In this document: positions 24,901-36,400 of the stretch, in pieces
Layout of the letters: each line of letters starts with the position of its first letter
How positions within the stretch are numbered: the first letter of the stretch is position 1
IMG/VR virus record: IMGVR_UViG_3300017971_000185
Location: 62,001-126,000 of that record
Direction: 5' to 3' (one strand)
Length of the DNA stretch: 64,000 nucleotides
DNA from: a virus
The notes under the pieces: generated by a model
Told to the model about the DNA's origin: nothing
Seen by the model: the letters and a program-made list of their open reading frames with translations, nothing else
Databases searched by the model: none
Translations under genes and position numbers: made by a program

Positions 24901-27446
24901 AACGAGGCGCGTTCTCTGATCAGACGGCTCCCGATGACCATTACACGATGGGGGCGTCGGGATGGTTTCAGCTTCTTCCCCCGACAGGCATGGCTACTTT
25001 CGAGGGGACGGATTGTGAAAACCACGATCCCTATGTGTTGTTTGATCCCGACTATGCAATGGCTGCGAATTTGTCGAACATGCGTGCTCGTCAGAGAGTC
25101 ATGAGTGGTCGGGTACACCAGCTTCCCCCGGACGAGCGCACTTGGTCAGCGATTGCTCGGTCTCAGCATAACCTCTGGTCTATCAATCCTCATTCGACAG
25201 CCCCAACCCATTACGTGAACAATGGTGGCAGTTTCGCGACTAACTTACTCCGGCGGGGGGAGATGGTGACGTCAGCGCAACAAACCGATGCGCGTCTGAG
25301 AAAGTGGGCTGCGGTGGTGGGTGAAGATGAGAGCTTTCTGTTTGAGAGCGGACCGCCTTCGCGGTCGTCCTGGGGTTATCCGGCCGGCAACGTAGACAGT
25401 CGCGGTCGCCCTGCTTTCAATCCGTGTGCTTTCGCCGCCGCTTTGAAAGAGCTACGGGCACAGGAGGAGGGGGAGGCTACACAGAATCAGCTTGAGCCCC
25501 CAACACCGCAGCCTTCGAAGGGTCTCGTAGCGCAGAACGATCCTTCGCGGATAGTAGTGGCTCCGGCTAAGCTGAGCGGTGCTGCCCGGAAAGTCCAAGG
25601 TTTTATAAAGGGTGTGCTGCCGCTCGGTTCGCGGGCTGTCGAGGCAGCGCTGGGTGATGTGACCCCTACGCGCGGTATCAAGGTGCTGGTGAACAACTCT
25701 GGTCAGACCAAAGTTGTCGATACCTCGCAGATTCAACGACTGACTTTCACTCGCTCCGAGGTTAACAAGAGTATCACTGTTGAGGGCCTCGCCAACGAAC
25801 AGGGGATCTACGGACCGGCTGACTTCGAAGCCTTCCTGACCAAGAATCTCACGCGTCGGCTCCAAGAGGAAAGCAACCCGAAGATCGAAGGGATGGACAG
25901 CACGCCCAACGATTTCCTCAAAGAGAGTTACGATCAGATACGGAACGATCTTCTGGAGGGCGCCGGGCAAGATTTCCGCGACTTCCCAGAGGCCAAGAGC
26001 TATCCCGTCTACTTTTCGATTGGAGACCAACTGGCGTCTCCCGATACGGAATACGTGATCGATGACTTTGAGGTTGTCCGTCTGCCTACGTTCGAAGATG
26101 CGGCGTTCACGAACGAGATCTTGTTGCACGATCCGTATGATACGTCTGTCGACTTTGAGACGCTGGATGATCAAGGTCAGTCGGCCGCGGGGCTTACGCT
26201 GAAAAAACTCGGGCAAGTGCCTCCCTTCCAGGGAGTCACGCTCGATGTGATCGTAGAAAAAGTCATTACTGCTTACGTCAGCACGATCGTCACGACGGTT
26301 GTAAGAGACTTCACCACGGCTCGGGACAGAGCTGGCTTCGTGGAAGGGAAACGTCCGTTCGGCTTCAGCGACCGGATGGCGATCATTACTGATGGTTTCA
26401 GCAACATCGCATTGACGGTTACGGGTGTCGAGTTTGACATCAAGGCTCAGCGTTCGGAGGCTCGCGCGCTTCGGGCAGCCAAGCGCAATCATGGGATCTA
26501 CACGCCTGTGTTTCCGGTCTCTGATTCGGGCGGCTACGAACACATTGGTGCGTTTCGGTACGGCCGAGGGCTAGAGATCGATCCGGGCGGCAACTTCGAA
26601 GTGATCAACACTGGTCTCGATCCCTTCAGGAATGTTGACGCACAGGCGGCAGAGGATTTTCTAAACGCACTGACGAGCATCAAGGGTGTTCGGCCGCCCA
26701 AGGAGGGGGAAGAGGCGAAGCCGGGGCGCGAGGCTTTCCTTGCGGAAGAAATCCGTCGTCTGACTGAGGAGCAACGGGATGTGTTGTTGGGAGTGGCGGG
26801 CGGCACGAGGGACATCGATCAGTCCACTCTGGAAAGCCTGACCATGGCGGACATCCACAGAGTTGCGCAAACGCGACTAGCCTTGCAGGAGCTACAGAAG
26901 ACCAATCCCGATGCTGTGCGCCAACTGGAAGAGGCCAACGACATGGAGCAGGGCACACTGCTCATCCGCAGCGCACGACCGAACATTTTTGAGACCAAGT
27001 TTGCCAATTACCCCGCGAACCAGCTTCAAGAGGGGGTCCTCAAGACCACGGTGATGAACGCCGCCTACAACCTTGCTGACCTGGAACCGCACATGCAGCA
27101 AAACGCCCACCAAGGCTGTGTCTGCCGGGGGAATGCTTCACAACTAGTGCTTCCTGCGTTTGGAAGGGATGACTTCGTGGCTATCGATGGGATCGATTCC
27201 AAAAGGGATCCGGCAACCGCTTCGTTGTCGGAGCAGATTCTACAGTCGCTACCAGACTATGTTGCCCAGAGGCAGGCGCTCCGCGGTCAGCAGCTTGACA
27301 CAAGGCCGCCTAGTCTGAGCGATGCTTTCAACAAGGTCAGGGATATCCGTAACCTGATCGCCGGCACGGGAGAACAACTGGCTGAGGCGGGCGAACAACT
27401 GACGGAGGTAGGTGGGCAGGTAGGCAGCCTGTTTGGGAGTGATTGA
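21903..27446 (+). CDS. Baseplate hub protein with embedded lytic transglycosylase-like domain
   Basis: Protein of 1847 residues. The N-terminal ~600 residues look like a gp27/gpD-type hub: a Cys pair CPKC near residue 40, then SVSVEAGVHAGAASGSIQLA, FHGVVTSADYSYSDGFYSAS, and VCEATGFEFYQDVDGDLVFK. About residues 940-1130 resemble a goose-lysozyme/SLT fold: E973 in VARETGN as candidate catalytic Glu, GASGWFQLLPPTG at about 1017 (SLT G.FQ..P.T), and DPDYAMAANLSNM. The C-terminal part (LLVNTG-like strands, then GEQLAEAGEQLTEVGGQVGS) is a helical tail. GAGGTAGTGG precedes ATG 21903. It would sit at the tail tip and degrade peptidoglycan after contraction. Its stop overlaps the spike ATG by one base. 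Confidence 0.7.
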   Translation: MPNLLDRPYAGNFQPNARRVVKYTPDALVYVNGDLSIPGCPKCNGRINIQRFVKSVSVEAGVHAGAASGSIQLAVPVIWGDQLFREGRMLLQPGLEVHIYMRGYFPVQGQFAHLDTADAVGQTGLNQGNFDNFPTYPYYHVFHGVVTSADYSYSDGFYSASLQLASMLHFWQFHNIATNAALVAVKPDGTRAQPNIWGNIYTNMHPYAIIYDLYRSIIGAPGGIEGIARLDTYRTNLNATITTRDGQDRLIYSMMQLYWEERFRTSIQSLRMYGVNGKLYNAVQQAYIGRRNSTKLNKLLQHNQHLDLDAQSNAKDPFSRSFAVAKAIGLEGAGLDVTFAPSMGTEGASDEKEPLDFNMTSIFAFTLSPGSANLNVFNTSYMPKLTIAQQVCEATGFEFYQDVDGDLVFKPPFYNLDTRSSRVYRLEDIDIISFSVQEKEPQATYCTVKSGLINSLNTGSDPSVGNRGTFIDWRLVCKYGWRPADMEITYFSNPKSLFFVAQHRLDILNIDIHSAQVTIPLRPEMRPGYPVYIPSLDCFYYITALSHQFSFGSACQTSLTLTARRAKVFAPGLPGPLQEGENAIDRIKLDEPWLPERPLEIMDNGIPRWAGFPNLVMALDPLKLNPKQFALRAGLEDLGTEILGEGKVELLFNIINQQVKTTGEGAGVFALAAPREDDASSPTEHTRYVLRRSGNPEDDIEFSLAELREDYASFDAARTEIQKRRGQVARLRDDLRLTASGGEPGLAQEGTLSRRTGGADAIEARLNEATASLRRATELFATGVTDFSANGDKTINSLVLIVQSLQNNDVIRRSFGGMPDASTTMTWLDIIADTKANMNPGMSLPGYYRFYSASHPSPEMQGQATLTFTEGSADDLFVYQDETLSEPAETSGGEVKKPVEPEPAPPEEVPDDLKVTEDGRVRRKQPGSHIGWFDDYTRGKAGKQEFEDVARRAQALGVPESYIRYMRVQVARETGNTWNTGVVALRSGGTARRDYNKRKKRGAFSDQTAPDDHYTMGASGWFQLLPPTGMATFEGTDCENHDPYVLFDPDYAMAANLSNMRARQRVMSGRVHQLPPDERTWSAIARSQHNLWSINPHSTAPTHYVNNGGSFATNLLRRGEMVTSAQQTDARLRKWAAVVGEDESFLFESGPPSRSSWGYPAGNVDSRGRPAFNPCAFAAALKELRAQEEGEATQNQLEPPTPQPSKGLVAQNDPSRIVVAPAKLSGAARKVQGFIKGVLPLGSRAVEAALGDVTPTRGIKVLVNNSGQTKVVDTSQIQRLTFTRSEVNKSITVEGLANEQGIYGPADFEAFLTKNLTRRLQEESNPKIEGMDSTPNDFLKESYDQIRNDLLEGAGQDFRDFPEAKSYPVYFSIGDQLASPDTEYVIDDFEVVRLPTFEDAAFTNEILLHDPYDTSVDFETLDDQGQSAAGLTLKKLGQVPPFQGVTLDVIVEKVITAYVSTIVTTVVRDFTTARDRAGFVEGKRPFGFSDRMAIITDGFSNIALTVTGVEFDIKAQRSEARALRAAKRNHGIYTPVFPVSDSGGYEHIGAFRYGRGLEIDPGGNFEVINTGLDPFRNVDAQAAEDFLNALTSIKGVRPPKEGEEAKPGREAFLAEEIRRLTEEQRDVLLGVAGGTRDIDQSTLESLTMADIHRVAQTRLALQELQKTNPDAVRQLEEANDMEQGTLLIRSARPNIFETKFANYPANQLQEGVLKTTVMNAAYNLADLEPHMQQNAHQGCVCRGNASQLVLPAFGRDDFVAIDGIDSKRDPATASLSEQILQSLPDYVAQRQALRGQQLDTRPPSLSDAFNKVRDIRNLIAGTGEQLAEAGEQLTEVGGQVGSLFGSD

Positions 27447-29896
27447 TGCCACCCAGAGACTACATGCCGCCTTTCCCGCTGAATCTCCTCACGTATGGAG
27501 AAGTCTGGAGAGATTGGCAGGCTGAGAATTGGCTCAAGGATCAGGATCCTGACCAGGGAGACAGCAGGTTCTCTCTCGCGCTCGCTCGTGTGACGCGGGT
27601 GGACTATTCGCTTCACACCGTCACGTTGATGATGATCAGCGGGACCAAGAAAACGGAGCTTCGGACTCCTGTTCCGATCAGCTATCCGGGGGCCGGCGCT
27701 CGTCATTTCCTTGGGGCAGTCCCCACCGTAGGTTCCTTTTGTGTAGTCGGGTTCTTACCTACCAAGCCCACGCACACGCCGGTTGTGCTCGCCTGGAACA
27801 TTCCAAATCCGTGGATGGGACACGACTGGATTCCCACACAAGATTTCCACCCGACAGAGTTTGATCTCACCTTCCGAAAGCAGACAGAGCTAGAAGGAAT
27901 CTCTCATCGGGTTCGCCACAAACTCCGGCACATGTATCCCGGTAACATCTGCGCCTCGTCAGACCAAGGCGCGGACCTTGTTCTCGATGAGGGTGTGCTG
28001 GTTTGTGACCGCCGCGGAGATGAATTTCGGATTCGAGAGCAAGATGGTTCGTTCATCTTCCGTTCGCAGCAGCAATTCCATGCGGCTGGAGGCATGCGTC
28101 AGTACACGGGGATGGTCCAGCGTGACGCGAGCTTTCTTCCTATCCCAATGGTCTCGGATGGACGGCGATGGGACGGGCCAAAGGTTACCTCCAACGGCTT
28201 GCCTTCGGCTCCCTTCCAACTCGATGAAGATCTCCTGCGCAAGGCAATGCAGATTCAGCCCCACGATGCTTTCAAGCGGGTGCAAGTGGGCGGCGTGGAC
28301 CCCGACTCGGGCTATCGGATTCAGCCGAGTCTGGATCCCTATCGATTTCTTCGGAACGGTCTGTTCATTGCAGAGGATGGGCAAGTCATCAATCCCGATC
28401 TCACGCTCGCAGACGCGGAGTATGCTGGCAAGTCGATCTTTCGCGTGTCGGCAGGGGACAACCCGGATTCGGGAGATGGGCAGCCGGCCAACGCTGCGGT
28501 CGATGCGGATGAAAAGACCTTGGTCGAGCACCGTGTCGAGATCGATCATACGTGGGATGGTCGCTTGCCCGTCACGGAGCAGACGGATGGGTTTGATGCA
28601 GATCGGTTGCCTCCGGCCCCCGGAGACGGTAGTCCTCTTTCCGCAGGGGAGCGGCCGTTCATTGAATGGGTGCTTGGAAGCGTAGTCGGCAATGACCCCT
28701 TCAGCGCTCAGGGGAGGCCGCTCTATGGCAAGCCGCTTCTTGCCAGGGTCTTCGATGACGCGGGGGCGATCGAGCCCGTGCTGGAGTCTGCGATTGGGGC
28801 CAACGTCAGCGAGCATGCTGCTACGTTGTTCCGTCTGGACCCGCCGGTAGATCCCAACTATCTGCCGACGTTTGCCTCGTTCACAAAGGATGGTCGGCTC
28901 AAGGCATATGTCAGTGGTCCGCCGACTGAGAACAGCATCGAGATCGCAACTTCGGGAGGGATCAAGGTCAGGGCAGGCGGAGCTTTGGATCTCAGGACCG
29001 GCTCTCCTCTCATCATTGAGGCTCCTTCCGGCGACGCTAAAGACAACTTCGGATTCTGCTTCACGTCACCCACGGGTGCGATTTGCCTGACTGCCGGAGC
29101 GGCTACGACGCGGGGAAGCGTGACGGCTCGGACGGCTCCCGAGGCTTTCGAGGAGAACACGCTGCCTGGGATTATCGTTGAGGCCCCCACAACCAGCGTG
29201 AACATCACAGCCGGGCGCAACGTGAAGATCTCCGCGGGAGGTCAGACACGCATCGAGAACAGCCAGGATGTGGTCATTTCGCCGCAAAATACAGTCAGCA
29301 TTACGACAGATAAGGTGTCGCAGCAGAGTACGTCTGTCGATAAGACGGTTCTGGCGAAGGAAACCACGCTTTACTCCGGTCCCAAAAACTTCAACCCCGC
29401 CAATGCTCCCCTGCGATCAGTAACGTTTGGGGCCAATCCTTTGACAGGACATATTGGGGGGCCCACCGACACTTACAGGATGGTCTTTGGTGATCGTGAA
29501 GAGACCTTCTTGTTTGGTAACCATTCCACTAACGTCATCATCGGGAACCTGACCTATCAGACTGGCGTGGGAGCCTTTCGTGCGCAGGCGGGAGCCAATC
29601 TGCTCAACTTGGATACCGTTTCTGGCATGGCCGCTACCGTGACGGCGGGCACGATGTCCATGACATCGACTACGACCGCGACCATTACAGCAGTTGGTGC
29701 TGCTTCGATGTCCGCTGTATCAGGTACGGCACGCGTGAGCGGTTTGGCTACAGTCCTTGGTGGACAACTCACGCCCAAGACGAAATTCGGGGCGATCATT
29801 GCCGAGTCGGACATCGATCCTACTTCGGGGTTGCCTTTTACCTTCTACGGGATGGGAAGCGCTACCCATCTTCTAGTGCCGCACACAGGTCCGTAA
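27446..29896 (+). CDS. Central spike / baseplate assembly protein V-like
   Basis: Protein of 816 residues from ATG 27446. Residues 40-125 look like the OB fold of gp5/gpV proteins (LARVTRVDYSLHTVTLMMIS, then PGAGARHFLGAVPTVGSFCV and PTHTPVVLAWN). The C-terminal half has short repeated beta strands typical of a triple beta-helix needle (IATSGGIKVRAGGALDLRTG; VNITAGRNVKISAGG; TMTSTTTATITA-type stretches). This is the membrane-piercing tip. No muralytic domain is present here; it is in the preceding gene. Confidence 0.7.
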   Translation: MPPRDYMPPFPLNLLTYGEVWRDWQAENWLKDQDPDQGDSRFSLALARVTRVDYSLHTVTLMMISGTKKTELRTPVPISYPGAGARHFLGAVPTVGSFCVVGFLPTKPTHTPVVLAWNIPNPWMGHDWIPTQDFHPTEFDLTFRKQTELEGISHRVRHKLRHMYPGNICASSDQGADLVLDEGVLVCDRRGDEFRIREQDGSFIFRSQQQFHAAGGMRQYTGMVQRDASFLPIPMVSDGRRWDGPKVTSNGLPSAPFQLDEDLLRKAMQIQPHDAFKRVQVGGVDPDSGYRIQPSLDPYRFLRNGLFIAEDGQVINPDLTLADAEYAGKSIFRVSAGDNPDSGDGQPANAAVDADEKTLVEHRVEIDHTWDGRLPVTEQTDGFDADRLPPAPGDGSPLSAGERPFIEWVLGSVVGNDPFSAQGRPLYGKPLLARVFDDAGAIEPVLESAIGANVSEHAATLFRLDPPVDPNYLPTFASFTKDGRLKAYVSGPPTENSIEIATSGGIKVRAGGALDLRTGSPLIIEAPSGDAKDNFGFCFTSPTGAICLTAGAATTRGSVTARTAPEAFEENTLPGIIVEAPTTSVNITAGRNVKISAGGQTRIENSQDVVISPQNTVSITTDKVSQQSTSVDKTVLAKETTLYSGPKNFNPANAPLRSVTFGANPLTGHIGGPTDTYRMVFGDREETFLFGNHSTNVIIGNLTYQTGVGAFRAQAGANLLNLDTVSGMAATVTAGTMSMTSTTTATITAVGAASMSAVSGTARVSGLATVLGGQLTPKTKFGAIIAESDIDPTSGLPFTFYGMGSATHLLVPHTGP

Positions 29897-30477
29897 TGGC
29901 TGTTGATCCCGGCACGCTTGCGAAGGACATCCTGACGATCGGGCGCGTGGTTGCTCCGGGTGCTCCGAATCTGCCGAAGATAGCAGGTGCGGTCGGAACC
30001 TCGGTCTTTGCGTGGCTTCCTCAGCTTCAGAACGTGACTTCCAACGGCGTTACTGCGGGGTTGTCGGGATTGGGAACGGCCACCGGCAAGCTGTTCTTCG
30101 TCCCCGCAGGCCAGGTAGTCAGCCAGCTTTCGGCAGCGGGCTTGACGGGACCATCCAAAGCGGTTGGGTTGGCAGTTGAATTAGGTCTCGCTAAGCATCT
30201 CAATGCCCGAGCGCAATACCTGGGCACTTCTATAGGTGTTTCCTCTGGCGTTGATGTCACGAAGGTCTCGCTGTCCAACCCAGCAACGCTGATAGGGCTG
30301 CTGTCCAGCAATCTCCCGGCTATGGGGATAGCTGGACCGTTGGCTGCTCAGTACGCCACAGGACTCGGTGTCGGCATAGCTCTGCTCGTTCAAACCGGCT
30401 TTGGCGTGGGAGGGGTTGCTCCCGTGACACCCGCGCCGCTTCCAGGAGCCGGTACTTCCATCTCGACGGTATTTTGA
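29896..30477 (+). CDS. Small hydrophobic baseplate-region protein
   Basis: Protein of 193 residues, starting inside the stop of the spike gene (TAATG). Very rich in Gly, Ala, Leu and Val, with long uncharged stretches (GVTAGLSGLGTATGKLFFVP; ATGLGVGIALLVQTGFGVGG), and almost no Cys or Trp. No clear signal peptide. It could coat the inside of a channel or form a tip plug. Not recognised. Confidence 0.55.
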   Translation: MAVDPGTLAKDILTIGRVVAPGAPNLPKIAGAVGTSVFAWLPQLQNVTSNGVTAGLSGLGTATGKLFFVPAGQVVSQLSAAGLTGPSKAVGLAVELGLAKHLNARAQYLGTSIGVSSGVDVTKVSLSNPATLIGLLSSNLPAMGIAGPLAAQYATGLGVGIALLVQTGFGVGGVAPVTPAPLPGAGTSISTVF

Positions 30478-30486
30478 GTCACGACT

Positions 30487-33400
30487 ATGGGATTCCCTCT
30501 CGACGGCTTCGTTCTACGTGCTCCGCGCACGGCTCCGTCCAATGCGATATCTACGGATGAGGCGGTCAATGGTGTCGAGCGCGACTTCAAGCCGCCAGTC
30601 ACGTCGGCCTTCGGTGGTGGCGAAGCTCCCGAGCTAGTCGAGGTAGCGGCAGATCAGTACCGCGCAGCAGTGCTTCTGCGTCCTGACGATGGCCAGACCG
30701 AGTATCTCATCTGGGCCGCCAACACGGCTGATCTATCGACGCTGGAGATCTTCGAGGCCGACAGTGACGACGGCTCGATCAGAGCGCTCTATGGAACGCT
30801 TGAGGTCGAGAATCAAGTATCCGATCCCGATCCTGAAGTCTATGAGGATGGGACGCTTCGGTTCTATGTCAGCGATAGCACCAACGCTAGCATCGCCGCC
30901 ATTCTGCAATTCAAGATCGCTCGGGGTGACACCGACGATACTCTCGTTCTCACAGAAGGTTTCTACGACTTCAATCCAGTCACGAGCATCGTCACGATCA
31001 CGGATGAGGCGACCATCCAAGCTCTGAGTGGTGGTTTTTCGCCGCTGCGGAGGGATCGGCTAGGTAGCTTGCGCTACACGAGAGCGGCGGTCCGCTTTTG
31101 GTGGTCCAAAAACGATCGCTATGCAACTCGGTTCCAGTGGAACGGCTTGACTCAGAGATGGGAACCGCTCAAAGGAACCGCTCCCCGAAATCTGGGTACG
31201 CTTCTCGCAGACGGAACGTACACGGCCATTCCGAATCCCAACGTGCCGGCGGGTGAGTACCTGCCGGGGAACAGTGTCGATCCTGATTCGTACTCGATGA
31301 TCCGTGTTGGTGTTCGCCCGGACTCGGGCTCGACGCCAGTGGCAGAGCCAGTGTCGGTGACGGGCTACGGTGGGATTCTTGTCGTTGCGGATGATGAGGT
31401 CGAGGAGTACGACTTTCCCACCAACGCTCCCACGGCAGCGGGCGTCATGGGGCAGTCGTCTGGAGAGCTACTGTGGAATCCCGGCTTCGTGAATCTGTTC
31501 GCGGGGCAGTCGGTTTTCTACTGCTACCAGAGTTTCCTAACTGAAGGAGATGCTGAGGCGGTCGGCAAGCTGGAGACGAGCGAAGAGGAGCCTCTCTTCC
31601 TTTCTCCCGTTCCGGGGGTGACGGACTATCCATTCGTGCGTATCGGCAATCGGACTCCGTTGGAAGCGCTCATGGCCGATACCGAAGCACTCTTGGCGGT
31701 GACGGCTGTCAGCGAAGGTCAAGTGGGGATTGCGCTGTCCACGGGAAAGCTCAAATTCAGCCAGGTTGACATCGACAAATCCGACCCAGAGTCAACAACT
31801 TTCGACACGAATTGGCTGGGAGCGGAAGTGTTCTACGACGGTCTCAGCCTCACGCGGAGCCCTCTCAAGACCAAGGCTCCTGTGAGACTCGTAGACGGCT
31901 CAGGAGACCCCACGACGATCTCCAAGGACCAGCGCCTCTACATTCCAGACGCGGAACCACAGCCCGCTCCGGGCGTCTCAGGCGTCCAGTTTGAACCGGA
32001 TCTGACGGGAACCATCCCCGACCCGGCGATCGATCCCAGCATCCGGTACAACAAGTCCGGGCTTGTGCGCGATGTGCGCGGAGATTGGGACTTGGTGCTG
32101 TTTACGACCGAGGGACGAATCACTTCGGTTCGCGTTGTAGACGACCCTGAAGATGAGGTTCCGAGGTTCAAATTCCGCATTCCGCAGGGCCGTGCGTACA
32201 TCGATCTCAACCGAGGGTCCGGCGGCAGTGAGGTCATCCTCGGCAAGAAGGATCGGCAACGGTTTGCTGGAGAGCCCATGTGGTTTCTTCAGTCTGGAGT
32301 GCAACCGGCTGTTTATGCCAGCGAAGCACGGATTTGTTCGCGCGTGCGCGGCTCGTTTGACTTGGTGGGGACAGAGCGACTCAAGTTTGCCATCCAGAAC
32401 AACATCTATCTCTGGAACGCATCGGCCGACCCCGGTGGCGTGGCTACGAGTGCTGGCGGCACGTTCACTGCCGAAGAGATAGCTACGAGTCTCGATGCCG
32501 TGATCACAGGTCAGGGATCAGCAGTAGTTGTCGGAAGCTGCGTCGTTCTGCAAACGGACTTGGAGGCCAACGGCAAGCAGTACGGTGAGATCGAGGTTGG
32601 ATGGGGACCGGTAGACACGAAGGACTTGTCTGGAGCAGCGGCGTTGGGCTTCTTGCCTGGTTGGCATGTCAGGGTCTCCAACCCGCCCTCAGTCGATGAC
32701 CTTCACTTCTTGCCCGACTCGGGCACGCATCTCGGTGTGTATCGTAGTCCGCTCAACATCTCCGGCAGACGCGACGACATCGCTGACATCGGTCACCGAG
32801 ATCGCCTAGAGGACACCACGTTGTCCGAGAACATCGCGCAGATACCCGTGGTGCTTCTCGACAAGATCCCTTTGGAGGACCAGCCGGGCTATGACGACGG
32901 TGTGTTTTTCCGGCTCCAGACGGGATTTTTCACTCGCGATCTTCAGAATTACGATGAGGTTCTTCACCAGTTTGGCGAAGGCAAATTCACGTGGGTTGAC
33001 GAGAACAGTTTGTTCGGCTTGGTGCCACGCCCCACGACGGAGTTAGGACTAGGAGCATCCTCTCTCGTTCCCGATTCGTTCCGTTTGCCTGGCAAGGGCT
33101 TGAAGGTGTCGGCAGACGGCGGTCCCTTCGTTGAGCAAGAGCTAGACACGGACTTCAAGCTCTTGCTCGATGGTCAGCCAGGCATCGCCACGCTCATTCA
33201 GCAGGTTGGTGATCGAGTCGCTTTGGGCGCGCGAGGAACGGTTGCCGCGCGGGGAACGACATTCGAGGACAACTCCCCGGATGTGGACTTCGTGGCGCTT
33301 GGAGTTACGGAGGGCTATCAGCTCAAGTTGCTGACCGGGGCAGAAGCGATCCAGGGAACGTACATCGTCACGGCCGATGCGACCAATCCCAAGCAGCTAC

Positions 33401-36400
33401 AGGTCAAACCGGCGTTTCTCGATGATTCGTCCAGCGTGACTTGGGAGTTATTCGTCGGTGTAGATGAGGACACGAACGATCCGGGGATCGTTGCCGATGC
33501 TCACTACCTCCAATTCAACCATCTGTTGGAGGAGCCGTTCAAGATCCGCACGCTCACTGACCTGGGCGACGTACCGGTAGACGCAACGACACAGGAAGCC
33601 AGTCGTCTCCAAGCCAACATCAGCCGCGCGTTGGCTTCCGAGCGAGAGATCGACATACGGTTTGGACAACCCAACGGCAGTCCCACGGCCACGCTCAGGC
33701 GGCTAGAGCAGGAGTTTCTCGGAGAGATCGTCAACAGTGGGTTGTATGTTCCCGATCCGAGCGGTGAGAGGTTCGTCAACGAGGACTTCTCGATTCGAGT
33801 CGGGACCAAACTGTTTACGTTCGCTGCGGGAGATCTGGTCAAGGTCCCGCCACCTGTGACGTTCCCGTTGACGGGCAACATCATCGAGGTCGAGGATGGT
33901 TCGGGGCTCCTGAATTTCGGCGCTGAGGTTTTCGCTGAGCTAGCGCAGTCCGATGTCTACTACGTCGAGGAATTCGCGGACCCGGCCGCCAGCCCAACGG
34001 TCTTGCCAGCAGGAGTGGCCGAGTATCGCATTGACGATGGTCTGTTGAATTTCTCGGCAGACGACATGGCGCAGTACGGGGGAACCACGACGGCTTACTT
34101 CGTGCAGCAGATGGTCACGGAAAACGGTCAGGATGTGACCATCAGCCCTCTTCAGGGATCGATCCTGTTCAACACTCCCATAGATGAGCAGACCATTGTC
34201 GAGGTCGAGTACTTCCAGGCCCAGGTCGGATCGGGGGAGCTAGCACTCGATAATGAGGGGGATCCGATTCAGGTCATCGAGTTTGTACCTCTGTTCGTAG
34301 ATCAGGAGGAAGCGACACTACCGCCGGTTCCGCCGGGGAGCATCGTGCCTGCGGACTACGGTAGGCGATGGGATTTCAACCCCACAGAGAGGACCGTTCG
34401 TGAGGACATCGACGCAACGATCTACGTGGGGAACAACTTGGCGAACGTCGGAGGCGCTGTTTCTCCCCAAGTCGAGATTGACTACGAGGCGAACCAACTC
34501 ATTCTCAAGCAGCCGGTTGATCAGAACACGAAGGTCACGATCACGTATGCCGTCAATGAATCGTTTGGGGGCGAGCAGTCCTACACGGTGTCTACGATTC
34601 CCGTGTATCGGCCGCCTTTCCGCATCCCGGCGAACACTGACGAGTTTGTGTTGGAGGGAGACCGGACCGGCGATGTGATCGCAGGCAAGCTGCTTCGCGT
34701 CGGTGAGTTTCCGTTCTACATCAAGGAGTCCACATACGACGCGTCGGCAAACAGCACGACGGTCGAGATTTTCCCCCCGACGCAGCCAAACCAGGAGCCC
34801 GGCACGCTTGCTCCAGGGCACGATGTTCTTTCGCTGCTCACGGAGCGCCCCATCGCCAAGCAGTACAACACGGCGGCTGACGACGGCATTTGGAAGGACA
34901 TTCCCAACGAGTATGAGCCGGTCAATCGGGGCTTCGTTTCGGTCACGTTCTTCGGCAACTTGGTCGAGGATGCAATAACGGGTTACTTGCTGGAGATCGG
35001 CGGCTACCCGTTCATCATCGCGGGCGCAACGCTTTCAGAGGACGGGAACCGGACTACGATTGATCTGACTTCGCCAACACCAGAAGGGTTTGTGGTTGGG
35101 CAGGATGCGGTCCGGGTCACGATCCGCCCTGTGTATCAACCGGCACCGATGAATTTCCTGGGGCTCGGGCCAGTTTCCAGGGAGGACGTTGCCGAAGTAG
35201 TGCTGTTTGGAGAGACGGATGATTCTGGCAACGTACTTCCTGGGCGCACCCTCAAGCTGTCAACGGAATACACGCTGGACTACGACTCAGGAACCATCGA
35301 CTTTCTGGCGCCCCAGCAGGCTCCTCTCCGTCCTGGTCAGACGCTCTATCTCCGCCACACGCGGCTCAGGGTTCTGGCTCCGTTCGTCAGGGATGAGGTT
35401 GTCGTAACGCCGCGATACTTTGCTTCGTATGTCAATGGCATCGTGCCGTCCGAGGACAACGGCATTCTGGGCCAGGTTCTTCGTGCCGAGTACACGTTTG
35501 CCAGCCCAGACACATGGTTCTATCGCACAGCGCCTTTGCTCGACTACTTGGGAGAGGTAGGCGAATCGCTGCAAGCGGGGATTTCAGCGCAACTGCCGTC
35601 TCGCGGTGCTGTTGTTGCGATTCCTCCGGCGGTCGAGAACGACACAGAGGGCAACTTGGGGCTCAGGGCGCAGATCAGTGATCTGGAGGACCAAGATCGT
35701 GCTGCCCGGACGTTCATCGAATTCTACAACAATGTCATCCTGGCATACGAACAGGTGTTGGAGACGATCTCTGGCAACGTCATTGGCGACCGGGATGGGA
35801 AATTCAAATTCTTCGTTGGTCGGGGAAAGGAGCTAGCGCCACCCGGATACGAGGATGCCATCACAGGCAACCTCAACACGCGCAACATCTTCTCGGAGTT
35901 GTTCTTCGCCTACAATCGCCATCTCATTCACCTGACGCGAGACCCGTTGGTAGAGCCGATCACGGCGGAGCTACAAGGCGATCAGATTGTCGGAGATTTC
36001 CTCGATCCTGATCGCCTGGCCGACTTGTTTGGGGAGATGCGCGAGATCATCCACAACGATGTGGACGATTTGGTGCTGGTGTCTCGCACTCGCAAGCGCG
36101 TGCGAAGGAAGCCGCTTCGCTATGAGTCGTTTGGGCGCTATGACATCGCAGGAGAGCCCAACAAATTCTCACGTCTCTTCCCCGAGCGCGCAACCGCTTT
36201 CACGCTGACCGATCCGGGGCTCTTGGCGGATCTCGAATCCGATCCGGTCGATCCGGGTGTCTACGCTTTCCGCAAGAAACTTACGAAGTGGTCGTTCAAG
36301 GGAGGGATTCAACGGCCGAAGCGCGGGAGCACGTTCCGCAAGTCCATTGGGATCATCGGGAATCCTGTGTTGGGCCAGATGACTGGGATCACGAGTATCA

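Noticed and set aside
25452-26543. Long minus-strand open frame antisense to the hub gene
   Set aside because: Same biased composition, no ribosome site and no recognisable domain; shadow of the 1847-residue gene.
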